From positions 558,001 to 622,000 of the forward strand of contig CAVQCO010000006.1 in the NCBI GenBank assembly GCA_963711065.1: DNA of 64,000 nt, written 5' to 3'. This DNA is from Bog-473 sp963711065 (GTDB taxonomy: Bacteria; Actinomycetota; Acidimicrobiia; Acidimicrobiales; RAAP-2). Each line of letters starts with the position of its first letter. Within the stretch, counting starts at the first letter, position 1. A program made the translations under genes and the position numbers. Below the pieces are notes generated by a model, which was not told where the DNA came from, searched no databases, and was given only the letters and a program-made list of their open reading frames with translations. Positions 24,198 through 30,977 of the stretch are shown here, one piece after another.

Positions 24198-24698
24198 GTG
24201 ACAAATGCTCCCGCCAACCAGACCGAGACGACCAAGCTCACCCAGGCCACCCACGACCGGCTGGTCGCCGAGCTGGAGGACCTGACGACCCGGGGCCGGG
24301 TGGAGATCGCCCAGCACATCGAGGCGGCCCGGGCGTTGGGCGACCTGAGCGAGAACGGCGACTACCACGCGGCCAAGGACGCCCAGGGGAAGATGGAGTC
24401 GCGCATCCGCCAGCTCCAGGCCATGCTCAAGCACGTCGAGCTCGTCGACGAGGCCGGCAGCGGTGACGGCTCCGTCTCGCTGGGCAGCACGGTCACGCTC
24501 CTGTACGACGGCGACGAGGAGGACGACGCCCAGAAGTTCTTCGTGGGCTCCATCGAGGAGCGCCAGGGCGACCTCAACGTGATCTCGCCCAGCTCGCCGC
24601 TCGGCCAGGTGCTGGTGGGGCGCGGCGCCGGCGACACCGTCGAGTACCGGGCACCCGGTGGCATGCTCAAGGTCCACATCGTGGCCGTCGAGCGCTGA
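24198..24698 (+). CDS. greA: Transcription elongation factor GreA
   Basis: 166 residues from GTG 24198 with GGAGGA 8 nt upstream. The N-terminal antiparallel coiled coil (about 10-90) contains the acidic tip motif ALGDLSENGDYHAAKDAQG, whose Asp and Glu stimulate RNA polymerase cleavage of backtracked RNA. The C-terminal FKBP-like domain has VGSIEERQGDLNVISPSSPLG and GDTVEYRAPGG. The stop overlaps the leuC ATG by 1 nt, so this elongation factor heads a greA-leuC-leuD unit, an unusual partner for leucine genes. Confidence 0.93.
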   Translation: MTNAPANQTETTKLTQATHDRLVAELEDLTTRGRVEIAQHIEAARALGDLSENGDYHAAKDAQGKMESRIRQLQAMLKHVELVDEAGSGDGSVSLGSTVTLLYDGDEEDDAQKFFVGSIEERQGDLNVISPSSPLGQVLVGRGAGDTVEYRAPGGMLKVHIVAVER

Positions 24699-26101
24699 TG
24701 GCGCCGCGCACGCTCAGCGAGAAGATCTGGGACGCCCACGTCGTCCACGCCACCGAGGGCGAGCCCGACCTGGTCTTCATCGACCTGCACCTGGTGCACG
24801 AGGTCACGTCGCCCCAGGCCTTCGACGGGCTGCGCCTGGCCGGGCGCACCGTGCGGCGGCCCGACCTGACGGTGGCCACGGCGGACCACAACGTCCCGAC
24901 CACCGACATCGACAAGCCCGTCGCCGATCCCGTCTCGGCCCAACAGCTCCAGGTCCTCAACGACAACACCGCGGAGTTCGGCATCACCTGCTACCCGATG
25001 GGCGACGCCAACCAGGGCATCGTCCACATCATCGGGCCCGAGCAGGGCTGGACGCAGCCGGGCATGACGATCGTCTGCGGCGACAGCCACACCTCCACCC
25101 ACGGCGCCTTCGGCGCGCTCGCCTTCGGCATCGGGACCAGCGAGGTGGAGCACGTGCTGGCCACCCAGACGCTTCCCCAGGTGCGGCCGAAGACCATGGC
25201 GGTCACGGTCGACGGCGAGCTGGCGACCGGCGCGACCGCCAAGGACATCGCGCTGGCCGTCATCGGCGCCATCGGCACGGGCGGCGGCATCGGCCACGTG
25301 ATCGAGTACCGGGGCTCGGCCATCCGGGCCCTCTCCATGGAGGGCCGGATGACGCTGTGCAACATGTCCATCGAGGGCGGGGCCCGGGCGGGCCTGGTGG
25401 CGCCCGACGAGACGACGTTCGCGTACGTCGAGGGCCGCGACCACGCGCCGGTGGGCGAGGCCTGGGACGCCGCCGTCGCCTACTGGCGCACCCTGCCCAC
25501 CGACGAGGGGGCGGCCTTCGACCAGGAGGTCGTGCTCGACGCGTCCGCCATCACGCCGCACGTCACCTGGGGCACCAACCCGGCCCAGGTGGTGCCGATC
25601 GCCGGCTCGGTCCCCGACCCGGCCGCCATGGCGGACGCGGGCGACCGGGAGGCGGCCGAGCGGGCGCTGGCCTACATGGGGCTGGCGGCCGGGACGCCCG
25701 TGCGCGAGATCGCGGTCGACACCGTGTTCCTGGGCAGCTGCACCAACTCGCGCATCGAGGACTTCCGGGCGGCCGCCGCGGTGCTCGACGGCCGGACGGT
25801 GCGGGCCGGCCTGCGGGCGCTCGCCGTGCCGGGCTCCCATCGCGTCAAGGCCCAGGCCGAGGCGGAGGGCCTGGACAAGGTCTTCACGGCCGCGGGCTTC
25901 GAGTGGCGCGAGCCGGGCTGCTCCATGTGCCTCGCCATGAACCCCGACAAGCTGGCCGTCGGCGAGCGCTGCGCGTCCACCTCGAACCGCAATTTCGAGG
26001 GTCGCCAGGGCCGCGGCGGGCGCACCCACCTCGTCTCCCCGGCGGTCGCGGCGGCGACGGCCGTGGCGGGGACCTTCGCCACCCCGGAGGACCTGGACTG
26101 A
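24698..26101 (+). CDS. leuC: 3-isopropylmalate dehydratase large subunit
   Basis: 467 residues, standard length. Aconitase-superfamily motifs: KIWDAHVVHATEGEPDLVFID, VATADHNVPTTD, GDSHTSTHGAFGALAFGIGTSEVEHVLATQ, and 4Fe-4S cysteines in FLGSCTNSRIEDF and EPGCSMCLAMNPD. It isomerises 2- to 3-isopropylmalate with LeuD and probably also citramalate to 3-methylmalate in the CimA route. Start ATG 24698 overlaps the greA stop by 1 nt, and the stop overlaps leuD by 1 nt, so the three genes are coupled. Confidence 0.95.
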   Translation: MAPRTLSEKIWDAHVVHATEGEPDLVFIDLHLVHEVTSPQAFDGLRLAGRTVRRPDLTVATADHNVPTTDIDKPVADPVSAQQLQVLNDNTAEFGITCYPMGDANQGIVHIIGPEQGWTQPGMTIVCGDSHTSTHGAFGALAFGIGTSEVEHVLATQTLPQVRPKTMAVTVDGELATGATAKDIALAVIGAIGTGGGIGHVIEYRGSAIRALSMEGRMTLCNMSIEGGARAGLVAPDETTFAYVEGRDHAPVGEAWDAAVAYWRTLPTDEGAAFDQEVVLDASAITPHVTWGTNPAQVVPIAGSVPDPAAMADAGDREAAERALAYMGLAAGTPVREIAVDTVFLGSCTNSRIEDFRAAAAVLDGRTVRAGLRALAVPGSHRVKAQAEAEGLDKVFTAAGFEWREPGCSMCLAMNPDKLAVGERCASTSNRNFEGRQGRGGRTHLVSPAVAAATAVAGTFATPEDLD

Positions 26102-26691
26102 TGGAGCCCGTCGTGATCGTGACCGGACGCGCCGTGCCGCTCGACCGCACGGACGTCGACACCGACCAGATCATCCCGTCCGACTGGCTCAAGCGCGTCG
26201 AGCGGACCGGGTTCGGGGCCGGGCTCTTCTCGGAGTGGCGGGACGACCGGGACTTCGTGCTGAACAACCCGGATTTCGTGGGGGCGACGATCCTCGTGGC
26301 CGGCCACAACTTCGGGACCGGCTCCTCCCGTGAGCACGCCGTCTGGGCGCTCATGGACTTCGGGTTCCAGGCCGTGGTGTCGTCGCGCTTCGCCGACATC
26401 TTCCGGAACAACTGCACCAAGCAGGGGCTGCTGCCGGTCCAGGTCACCGAGGAGCTCGACCGCGCCCTGCTCGACGCAGTGGCGAAGGATCCCTCCCTCG
26501 AGCTCACGATCGACGTGGCGCGGGGGACGATCGAGGCGCCGGCCGCCGGCCTGGCCGGAACCTTCCCGCTCGACGAGTTCACCCGCGAGCGGCTGCTGAA
26601 CGGCTGGGACGACATCGGTCTCTCGCTGCGCTACGCGGACGACATCGCGGCGTACGAGCGCCGCCGCCCCGCCTTCCTGCCCTCGGCCTGA
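26101..26691 (+). CDS. leuD: 3-isopropylmalate dehydratase small subunit
   Basis: 196 residues. Swivel-domain motifs: RTDVDTDQIIPSDWLKRVERTGFG, GHNFGTGSSREHAVWALMDFGFQAVVSSRFADIF, NNCTKQGLLPV. The GTGSSREHA loop binds the substrate carboxylate opposite the LeuC cluster. ATG 26101 overlaps the leuC stop (TGATG), ensuring stoichiometric synthesis. The GNAT-like gene starts 12 nt downstream. Confidence 0.94.
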   Translation: MEPVVIVTGRAVPLDRTDVDTDQIIPSDWLKRVERTGFGAGLFSEWRDDRDFVLNNPDFVGATILVAGHNFGTGSSREHAVWALMDFGFQAVVSSRFADIFRNNCTKQGLLPVQVTEELDRALLDAVAKDPSLELTIDVARGTIEAPAAGLAGTFPLDEFTRERLLNGWDDIGLSLRYADDIAAYERRRPAFLPSA

Positions 26692-26702
26692 CGCGACCGG
26701 CC

Positions 26703-27585
26703 GTGGTCACCTACCGCCCCATGACGGAGGCCGACGTGCCGGCGGCCGTCGCCGCGTTCGACAGCGGGCTGCTGGCCATGCTGGCCCGCCACCAGCTCCC
26801 GGTCACGGGCAACTCAATCCAGGACGAGCGCCGGCGCCAGGACCGCACGCGCCACTTCCTCGGCACGGACCCGGACGGGTCCTGGGTCGCCACCGACGGC
26901 GGCACCGTCATCGGCATGTCGCAGTCCTTCGTGCGCGAGGACTACTGGATGCTCTCGCAGCTCGGCACGGTGCCGGGCCGCCAGGGCCACGGGGTCGGGC
27001 GCGAGCTGCTCCGCCTGGCCCTCCAGCACGGCGACGCGCACAGCCCCGGGACGATCCAGTGCTTCGCGCGACCCCAAGGCGATGGCGCTGTACACGAGCT
27101 TCGGCTTCGTCCTCCATCCCGTGGTGGCGGCCTGGGGCGTCATGCGGCCGGGCTCGGTGGCGAGGCCGGCCGGGGTGCAGCGGTTGGAGCCCGACCGGGT
27201 GACCGGGCACGAGCTCGACGTGATCGCCGCCATCGACAGCCACGTACGTGGTTCGGCGCGCACGGTCGACATCGTCTCCATGCTCGCCCATCCCGGGAAC
27301 CGGCTCCTGTTGCACGCGGACCAGGGCTACGCGGTGGCCCGGGACGAGCGCATCGTGACGCTGGGCGCGCGCCAGGAGGAGTCGGCGGCGCTCGTGCTGC
27401 GCACCATGCTGGCCGAGGCGCCGGTGGGCGAGACGATCGAGGTGAACTGGCTCACCTCGGCCCAGCACTGGGCCATCCGGGTGGTGGTCGAGGCGGGGAT
27501 CGAGCTGGTCCCCTACGGGCCGGTGATGGTGCGCGGCATGGACGGGCCGCCCTCGCCCTACATCCCGAGCGGCGGGTACGGCTAG
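26703..27585 (+). pseudogene. GNAT N-acetyltransferase, interrupted by a frameshift
   Basis: From GTG 26703 the frame gives VTYRPMTEADVPAAVAAFDS, then MSQSFVREDYWMLSQLGTVP, and the acetyl-CoA loop GRQGHGVGRELLRLAL. After TIQ (about 27059) it turns into nonsense. The next frame continues ASRDPKAMALYTSFGFVLHP, the normal end of a GNAT domain, and runs on to TAG at 27585 with a second half containing ALVLRTMLAEAPVGETIEVN. Dropping one base near 27060 joins them into a roughly 294-residue tandem GNAT protein. It is not a homopolymer site, so real mutation and assembly error are both possible. It lies directly behind leuD. Confidence 0.65.
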
Positions 27586-27589
27586 GGCG

Positions 27590-28075
27590 TCAGACCGACG
27601 CGCGCTCCGCCGCCCGGTGGGCGAAGCGCTGCAGGCCCATGCCCCAACCCCCTTCGGAGCGGACGGCGTCGCGCACGCCCTCCCAGCCCTCGCCGTGACG
27701 GTCCAGGTGCCGGTGCTCGAGCTCGACCCGGGTGCGGCGCTCGCCCTCGGGGACGAAGCGGACCTCGACCTCGCTGGTCCTCGACGGGTCGGTCTCGATC
27801 TGCCACGCCACGCTGATGTCCCAGCTGAACACGACCCGGGTGGGCGGGTCGTAGGCCAGCACACGCGCCCACTGGCACTCGCTCCCGTCGGTGCCGACGT
27901 CGTAGATGCGGCCGCCGGCGCGGGCCTCGAAGACCATGGACTCGAGCGGCGCCTGCAGGAGGTGGTGCTCGGGGGGCCACCAGCTGGCCATGTCCGTCGT
28001 GAACACCGCGAACGCCGTGTCGACCGGTGCGTCGACGACGATGGACGTGGTGATGGAGGTGGTCGTGTCGGTCAT
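27590..28075 (-). CDS. SRPBCC (AHSA1-like) domain protein
   Basis: 161 residues. The START-like fold is evident from SIVVDAPVDTAFAVFTTDMASWWPPEHHL at the N-terminus, FEARAGGRIYDVGTDGSECQWARVLAYDPP, VVFSWDISVAW and TRVELEHRHLDRHGEGWEGVRDAV. AHSA1-like proteins bind small hydrophobic ligands. It overlaps the ArsR regulator by 4 nt, the common ArsR-SRPBCC pairing in actinobacteria. A similar pair lies at 29154-29914. Ligand unknown. Confidence 0.85.
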   Translation of the reverse strand: MTDTTTSITTSIVVDAPVDTAFAVFTTDMASWWPPEHHLLQAPLESMVFEARAGGRIYDVGTDGSECQWARVLAYDPPTRVVFSWDISVAWQIETDPSRTSEVEVRFVPEGERRTRVELEHRHLDRHGEGWEGVRDAVRSEGGWGMGLQRFAHRAAERASV

Positions 28076-28398
28076 GGTGTCTCCTCCTGTTGCTCGACTC
28101 GGGTCTTGAACTTGTGCAGTGCCGTGTTCCAGAAGCGGTCGAGGTAGTCGCGCAGCCCGTCGATCCCGGCGGGATCGAGGCTGTAGACGCGCCGCGTCCC
28201 CACCTGCACGTCGCGCACGAGCCCGGCCTCCTTCAGCACCTTGAGGTGCTGGGAGACGGCCGGCCGGCTGACGGGCAGATGCGCCGCGAGGTCGACCACG
28301 GCGGAGGGCCGTTCCCCGAGCCGCTCGAAGACGGCCCGCCTGGTGGGGTCGCCCAGCGCGCCCAGGGCCTCGGCGGTGCGATCGGCGTAAGTAGGCAC
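28072..28398 (-). CDS. ArsR-family winged-helix regulator
   Basis: 108 residues from GTG 28398. Winged-helix pattern: ALGDPTRRAVFERLGERPSAV, recognition helix LPVSRPAVSQHLKVLKEAGLV, wing VQVGTRRVYSLDP. No ArsR-type metal cysteines are seen, as in the non-metal members that pair with SRPBCC proteins. The start codon lies within a large palindrome (28396-28427), implying autoregulation. It is coupled by a 4-nt overlap to the SRPBCC gene. Confidence 0.87.
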   Translation of the reverse strand: MPTYADRTAEALGALGDPTRRAVFERLGERPSAVVDLAAHLPVSRPAVSQHLKVLKEAGLVRDVQVGTRRVYSLDPAGIDGLRDYLDRFWNTALHKFKTRVEQQEETP

Positions 28399-28436
28399 TT
28401 ACCGTAAGCTACTACTTACGGTAAGTGCGCCGTCAA
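28396..28436 (-). promoter_or_regulatory. Palindromic ArsR operator with overlapping promoter
   Basis: A perfect 13-nt inverted repeat, CACTTACCGTAAG (28396-28408) and CTTACGGTAAGTG (28415-28427), with a 6-nt centre. It covers the ArsR GTG start. Minus-strand TTGACG (28431-28436) is a plausible -35, and it contains the TGA stop of the upstream gene. TAGCTT inside the palindrome is a possible -10 box (19-nt spacing). Confidence 0.7.
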
Positions 28437-28750
28437 GGGGCGGCGTCGGGGGGCAGCAGGCGATAGGACCCCACCGTCGTGGCGTCGGCCGGGAGGGGCC
28501 CCTCGGCGCAGCGCTCCCCGATGCCGGCCTGGAACGCGGCGAACGCCGCCGACGTGGTCAGGGGGTTCACCTCCCCGTCGACGACGGCGACGTGGACGAA
28601 GCTCACGCCGTCGTCGAGGCGGAGGGCGGTGTAGTGCAGGCCGTCGGGCTCCTGCTCCGCCAGCTCGGCGAAGACCGCCCGTATCAGCCGCTCGTTCTCG
28701 TCGGCGTGTTCCGGCTTCGTCCGGTAGCGGACCACCTTCGTCACGGCCAT
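28433..28750 (-). CDS. Small ABM/dimeric alpha-beta barrel-like protein, 105 aa
   Basis: Start ATG 28750 (MAVTKVVRYRTKPEHADENE). TKVVRYRTKPEHADENERLI, a helix, HYTALRLDDGVSFVHVAVVD and a second helix with FAAFQAGIGERC suggest the ferredoxin-like fold of ABM domains. An upstream frame opening at 28909 is a shadow of the neighbouring gene. It sits 2 nt after the DUF-type gene and 34 nt before the ArsR gene, all on the minus strand. Its TGA stop forms part of the -35 of the next unit. Function unknown. Confidence 0.65.
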   Translation of the reverse strand: MAVTKVVRYRTKPEHADENERLIRAVFAELAEQEPDGLHYTALRLDDGVSFVHVAVVDGEVNPLTTSAAFAAFQAGIGERCAEGPLPADATTVGSYRLLPPDAAP

Positions 28751-28752
28751 GA

Positions 28753-29154
28753 TCAGCGCGCCCGCATCCGGTTGTTGCGGGCGTCGTGGGTCACCTCGGC
28801 CAGGCCGAGCTCCTCCAGCAGCGGTGGGAGGTACATCCCGAAGCGCCCGCGGTAGCCCGTGCGCCGGCCGTACCAGCCGCCCACCGGGTTGTCGGGCGAG
28901 CGGCCCCACGCCTCCACGGTGCCCGCCGCCGCCGGCTTCTTCTCGTCGGCGGCGCCGAGCGGCACCCAGTCACCCTGCTCGCGCAGCCAGCCGTGCAGGT
29001 CCTCGATCGCACGCAGGTCGTAGGTGAGCTTCGTGGAGCCCACCTGGCAGACCAGGACGGGCGGCTCGGCCCCCTCGTCCCGGTACATCGTGTACTCCGA
29101 GCTCCCCGGTGGCGTCGTGAGCACCCACGGGTCGTCCTTGGTCCCGGCCGGCAT
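28753..29154 (-). CDS. Conserved hypothetical protein (DUF6855-like), 133 aa
   Basis: Start ATG 29154, sharing one base with the stop of the SRPBCC gene. The sequence begins MPAGTKDDPWVLTTPPGSSE and continues with YTMYRDEGAEPPVLVCQVGSTKL, DLRAIEDLHGWLREQGDWVPL and NPVGGWYGRRTGYRGRFGMY. I have seen such proteins beside ArsR-SRPBCC pairs in other actinobacteria, annotated only as a DUF. It probably functions with the SRPBCC protein, but no activity can be inferred. Confidence 0.65.
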   Translation of the reverse strand: MPAGTKDDPWVLTTPPGSSEYTMYRDEGAEPPVLVCQVGSTKLTYDLRAIEDLHGWLREQGDWVPLGAADEKKPAAAGTVEAWGRSPDNPVGGWYGRRTGYRGRFGMYLPPLLEELGLAEVTHDARNNRMRAR

Positions 29155-29600
29155 CAGGCGGCTCCCTTCGTGACGGCTGCCTCGAAGTGCGGCAGCAACG
29201 ACTCCCACCCGGCGCGGTTGCGGTCGCGCCAGGCGTCCGCGTCGGCGCCGAGGCGCTCCCACCCGCGGTGCTCGATCTCGACCCGCGTCCGCTCGCCGCC
29301 CTCGTCGACGAAGTGGATGTCGACCTCGGTGGCCTCGGCGCGGTCGCGCCCCAGGTGCCAGCGGTAGGCCAGCCGGCGCGGCGGCTCCCACACCGTCACC
29401 TCGCCCCAGTCGTGGCGCTCCCCCGCCGAGGTCCGCTCATAGATACGACCCCCCGGGCCGCTCTCGAGCACGATCTCGTCCGGACCGCCCGTCACGGTGT
29501 GGTCCGGCGGCCACCAGCTGGTGATCCGCGACGTCCACACGGCGAAGGCGTGCGGCGCCGGGCAGTCGACGTCGAAGGTGATGCGCAGCGGCGCGGTCAC
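29154..29600 (-). CDS. SRPBCC (AHSA1-like) domain protein
   Basis: 148 residues. LRITFDVDCPAPHAFAVWTSRITSWWPPDHTV mirrors the paralogue at 27590-28075, as do LESGPGGRIYERT, WGEVTVWEPPRRLAYRWH and TRVEIEHRGWERLGADADAW. It is translationally coupled to the upstream ArsR gene (4-nt overlap) and to the DUF6855-like gene (1-nt overlap). The shared SWWPP and GGRIYE motifs make a duplication origin with the neighbouring module likely. Confidence 0.85.
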   Translation of the reverse strand: MTAPLRITFDVDCPAPHAFAVWTSRITSWWPPDHTVTGGPDEIVLESGPGGRIYERTSAGERHDWGEVTVWEPPRRLAYRWHLGRDRAEATEVDIHFVDEGGERTRVEIEHRGWERLGADADAWRDRNRAGWESLLPHFEAAVTKGAA

Positions 29601-29914
29601 GGGGTGGTGTTCTCCGCCAGCAGGCGGAACCGGGCGGCGGCGGTGCCCCAGACCCCCTCGAGGTACTCCTGCACGGCCCGCAGCCCCTCGTCGCGCAGGT
29701 GGTAGATCCGGCGGTTGCCGGCGGCATGCTCGGCCACCATCCCCGCGTCCTTCAGGAGGCGCAGGTGGCGCGAGACGGCCGGGCGGCTGACCGGCAGGGC
29801 CGCCGCGATCTCGTGCACCGGCTTGTCGCCGTCGCTGAGCAGCCGCAGGATCTCGCGCCGCGTGGGGTCGCCCAGCGCGTCGAACGGGTCGCCGGCTGGG
29901 GCCGCGGGCGGCAT
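29597..29914 (-). CDS. ArsR-family winged-helix regulator
   Basis: 105 residues from ATG 29914. Winged helix: DALGDPTRREILRLLSDGDKPV, recognition helix LPVSRPAVSRHLRLLKDAGMV, wing AAGNRRIYHLRDEG. The recognition helix differs at few positions from the ArsR at 28072-28398, yet the candidate operator half-sites differ (GGTAAC-type here, CTTACGGTAAG-type there). No metal-binding cysteines. It is coupled to the SRPBCC gene downstream. Confidence 0.87.
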   Translation of the reverse strand: MPPAAPAGDPFDALGDPTRREILRLLSDGDKPVHEIAAALPVSRPAVSRHLRLLKDAGMVAEHAAGNRRIYHLRDEGLRAVQEYLEGVWGTAAARFRLLAENTTP

Positions 29915-29937
29915 CGGTTCAGCGTCCCCTGCTCATT

Positions 29938-29972
29938 GGTAACACTTCGGTTACCGTAACAGAGCGGTTACC
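29938..29972 (-). promoter_or_regulatory. ArsR operator region with repeated GGTAAC half-sites
   Basis: GGTAAC (29938-29943), GGTTACCGTAAC (29949-29960) and GGTTACC (29966-29972) form overlapping inverted and direct repeats 24 nt upstream of the ArsR start. On the minus strand TTGCCG, 17 nt, TACGGT is a possible promoter embedded in it, so binding would occlude polymerase. Confidence 0.6.
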
Positions 29973-29991
29973 CAACGGCAACGGCCGCCGG

Positions 29992-30408
29992 TCAGGCGGC
30001 CCGGCGCTCCTCGACGGCCCGGGCGGCCGCCGTGTCGCGCACCTTGGCGGCGACGGAGGGGGCGGTGGCGAGGATCTGGCGGAACTCGGCCGGCGAACCG
30101 GCGTAGATGACCATGTCGGTGCGGGCGGTCACGGTGGCGTTGCGCCGGCCGCGGCCCCGCTCGTGCTCCAGCAGCGCCATCTCGCCCACCAGGTCGCCCC
30201 GGCCGAGGGTGGCGATCGTCCGGCCGCCACCCTGGCTGACCTCCGCCTCGCCCTCGAGGATGACCATGAACTCGTCCCCGAAGGCGCCCTCGCGCACGAG
30301 GACGGTCCCGGCGGGCACGTTCAGCCTGGTCAGCTGGCGCCCGATCAGGCGCAGCTCCGACCGGCTCGCGTCCACGAACAGGCTCAATTCACGCAGATCG
30401 TCCCGCAC
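29992..30408 (-). CDS. Cyclic nucleotide-binding (Crp/Fnr-type) domain protein, no DNA-binding domain
   Basis: 138 residues from GTG 30408, with AAGGAG 7 nt upstream. The cNMP beta-roll shows LSLFVDASRSELRLIGRQLT, VPAGTVLVREGAFGDEFMVILEGEAEV and the phosphate-binding cassette GDLVGEMALLEHERGRGRRNATV with conserved Glu and Arg. The C-terminal helix ends at about residue 130 with no helix-turn-helix, so it is a stand-alone sensor domain. Ligand (cAMP or other) and partner unknown. Confidence 0.82.
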   Translation of the reverse strand: MRDDLRELSLFVDASRSELRLIGRQLTRLNVPAGTVLVREGAFGDEFMVILEGEAEVSQGGGRTIATLGRGDLVGEMALLEHERGRGRRNATVTARTDMVIYAGSPAEFRQILATAPSVAAKVRDTAAARAVEERRAA

Positions 30409-30443
30409 GACACACTCCTTCTTCCGTGGCTCTCCCCACCGCC

Positions 30444-30472
30444 AGGCTGGCCCCCGCACGCCAATCTGTCAA
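30444..30472 (-). promoter_or_regulatory. Possible promoter of the cyclic nucleotide-binding gene
   Basis: Minus-strand consensus TTGACA (30467-30472), 17 nt, then CAGCCT (30444-30449, weak). It gives a leader of about 28 nt before the AAGGAG site and GTG. Motif evidence only. Confidence 0.35.
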
Positions 30473-30539
30473 GCAGCTAGAGGAGATACTTTGAATCTTG
30501 AATTACGATTCTAGCGGGCGAGCCACGAAGGCCGTGCGC

Positions 30540-30977
30540 CTATCCGTCGAACCAGCGGTAGTGCGTCCAGCCCCCCATGGGCCGGGCGCCCAGGCGTTGG
30601 TAGAAGTCGATGGCGTCGGTGTTCCACTCCAGCACCTCCCACTCGAGGCGCCCCTCGGTGAGCCGGCGGAGGTGCGCCATGAGCGCGCCGGCGTGGCCCC
30701 GCCGGCGGTGCGCCGGGCGGACGTAGAGGTCCTCGAGCCAGATGCCCGTCCTGCCGAGGAAGGTGGAGAACGTCCGGTACCACAGCGCGTGGGCCGCCAG
30801 GCCGCCGTCGCCGTCCTCGACCACGGTGTCGTGCACGACGGCCCCGGGCTCGAACAGCGTGCGGGCGAGGTCGTCCTCGGTGATCACCACCTGGTCCGCG
30901 AGGTGCTCGAACCCGGCCAGCTCGCGGATCATCGCCACGAGCTCGGGGACGTCCTCCTCGACGGCGGGGCGGATCAC
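30540..30977 (-). CDS. GNAT-family N-acetyltransferase
   Basis: 145 residues from GTG 30977, which overlaps the leuA stop by 4 nt (GTGA). VIRPAVEEDVPELVAMIREL opens the fold. GIWLEDLYVRPAHRRRGHAGALMAHL contains the acetyl-CoA loop (RRRGHA), followed by LEWEVLEWNTDAIDFYQRLGARPMGGW, the diamine/thialysine acetyltransferase type (SSAT-like). Substrate is probably a small amine or amino acid. Coupling to leuA implies it responds to leucine-dependent attenuation. Confidence 0.85.
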   Translation of the reverse strand: MIRPAVEEDVPELVAMIRELAGFEHLADQVVITEDDLARTLFEPGAVVHDTVVEDGDGGLAAHALWYRTFSTFLGRTGIWLEDLYVRPAHRRRGHAGALMAHLRRLTEGRLEWEVLEWNTDAIDFYQRLGARPMGGWTHYRWFDG

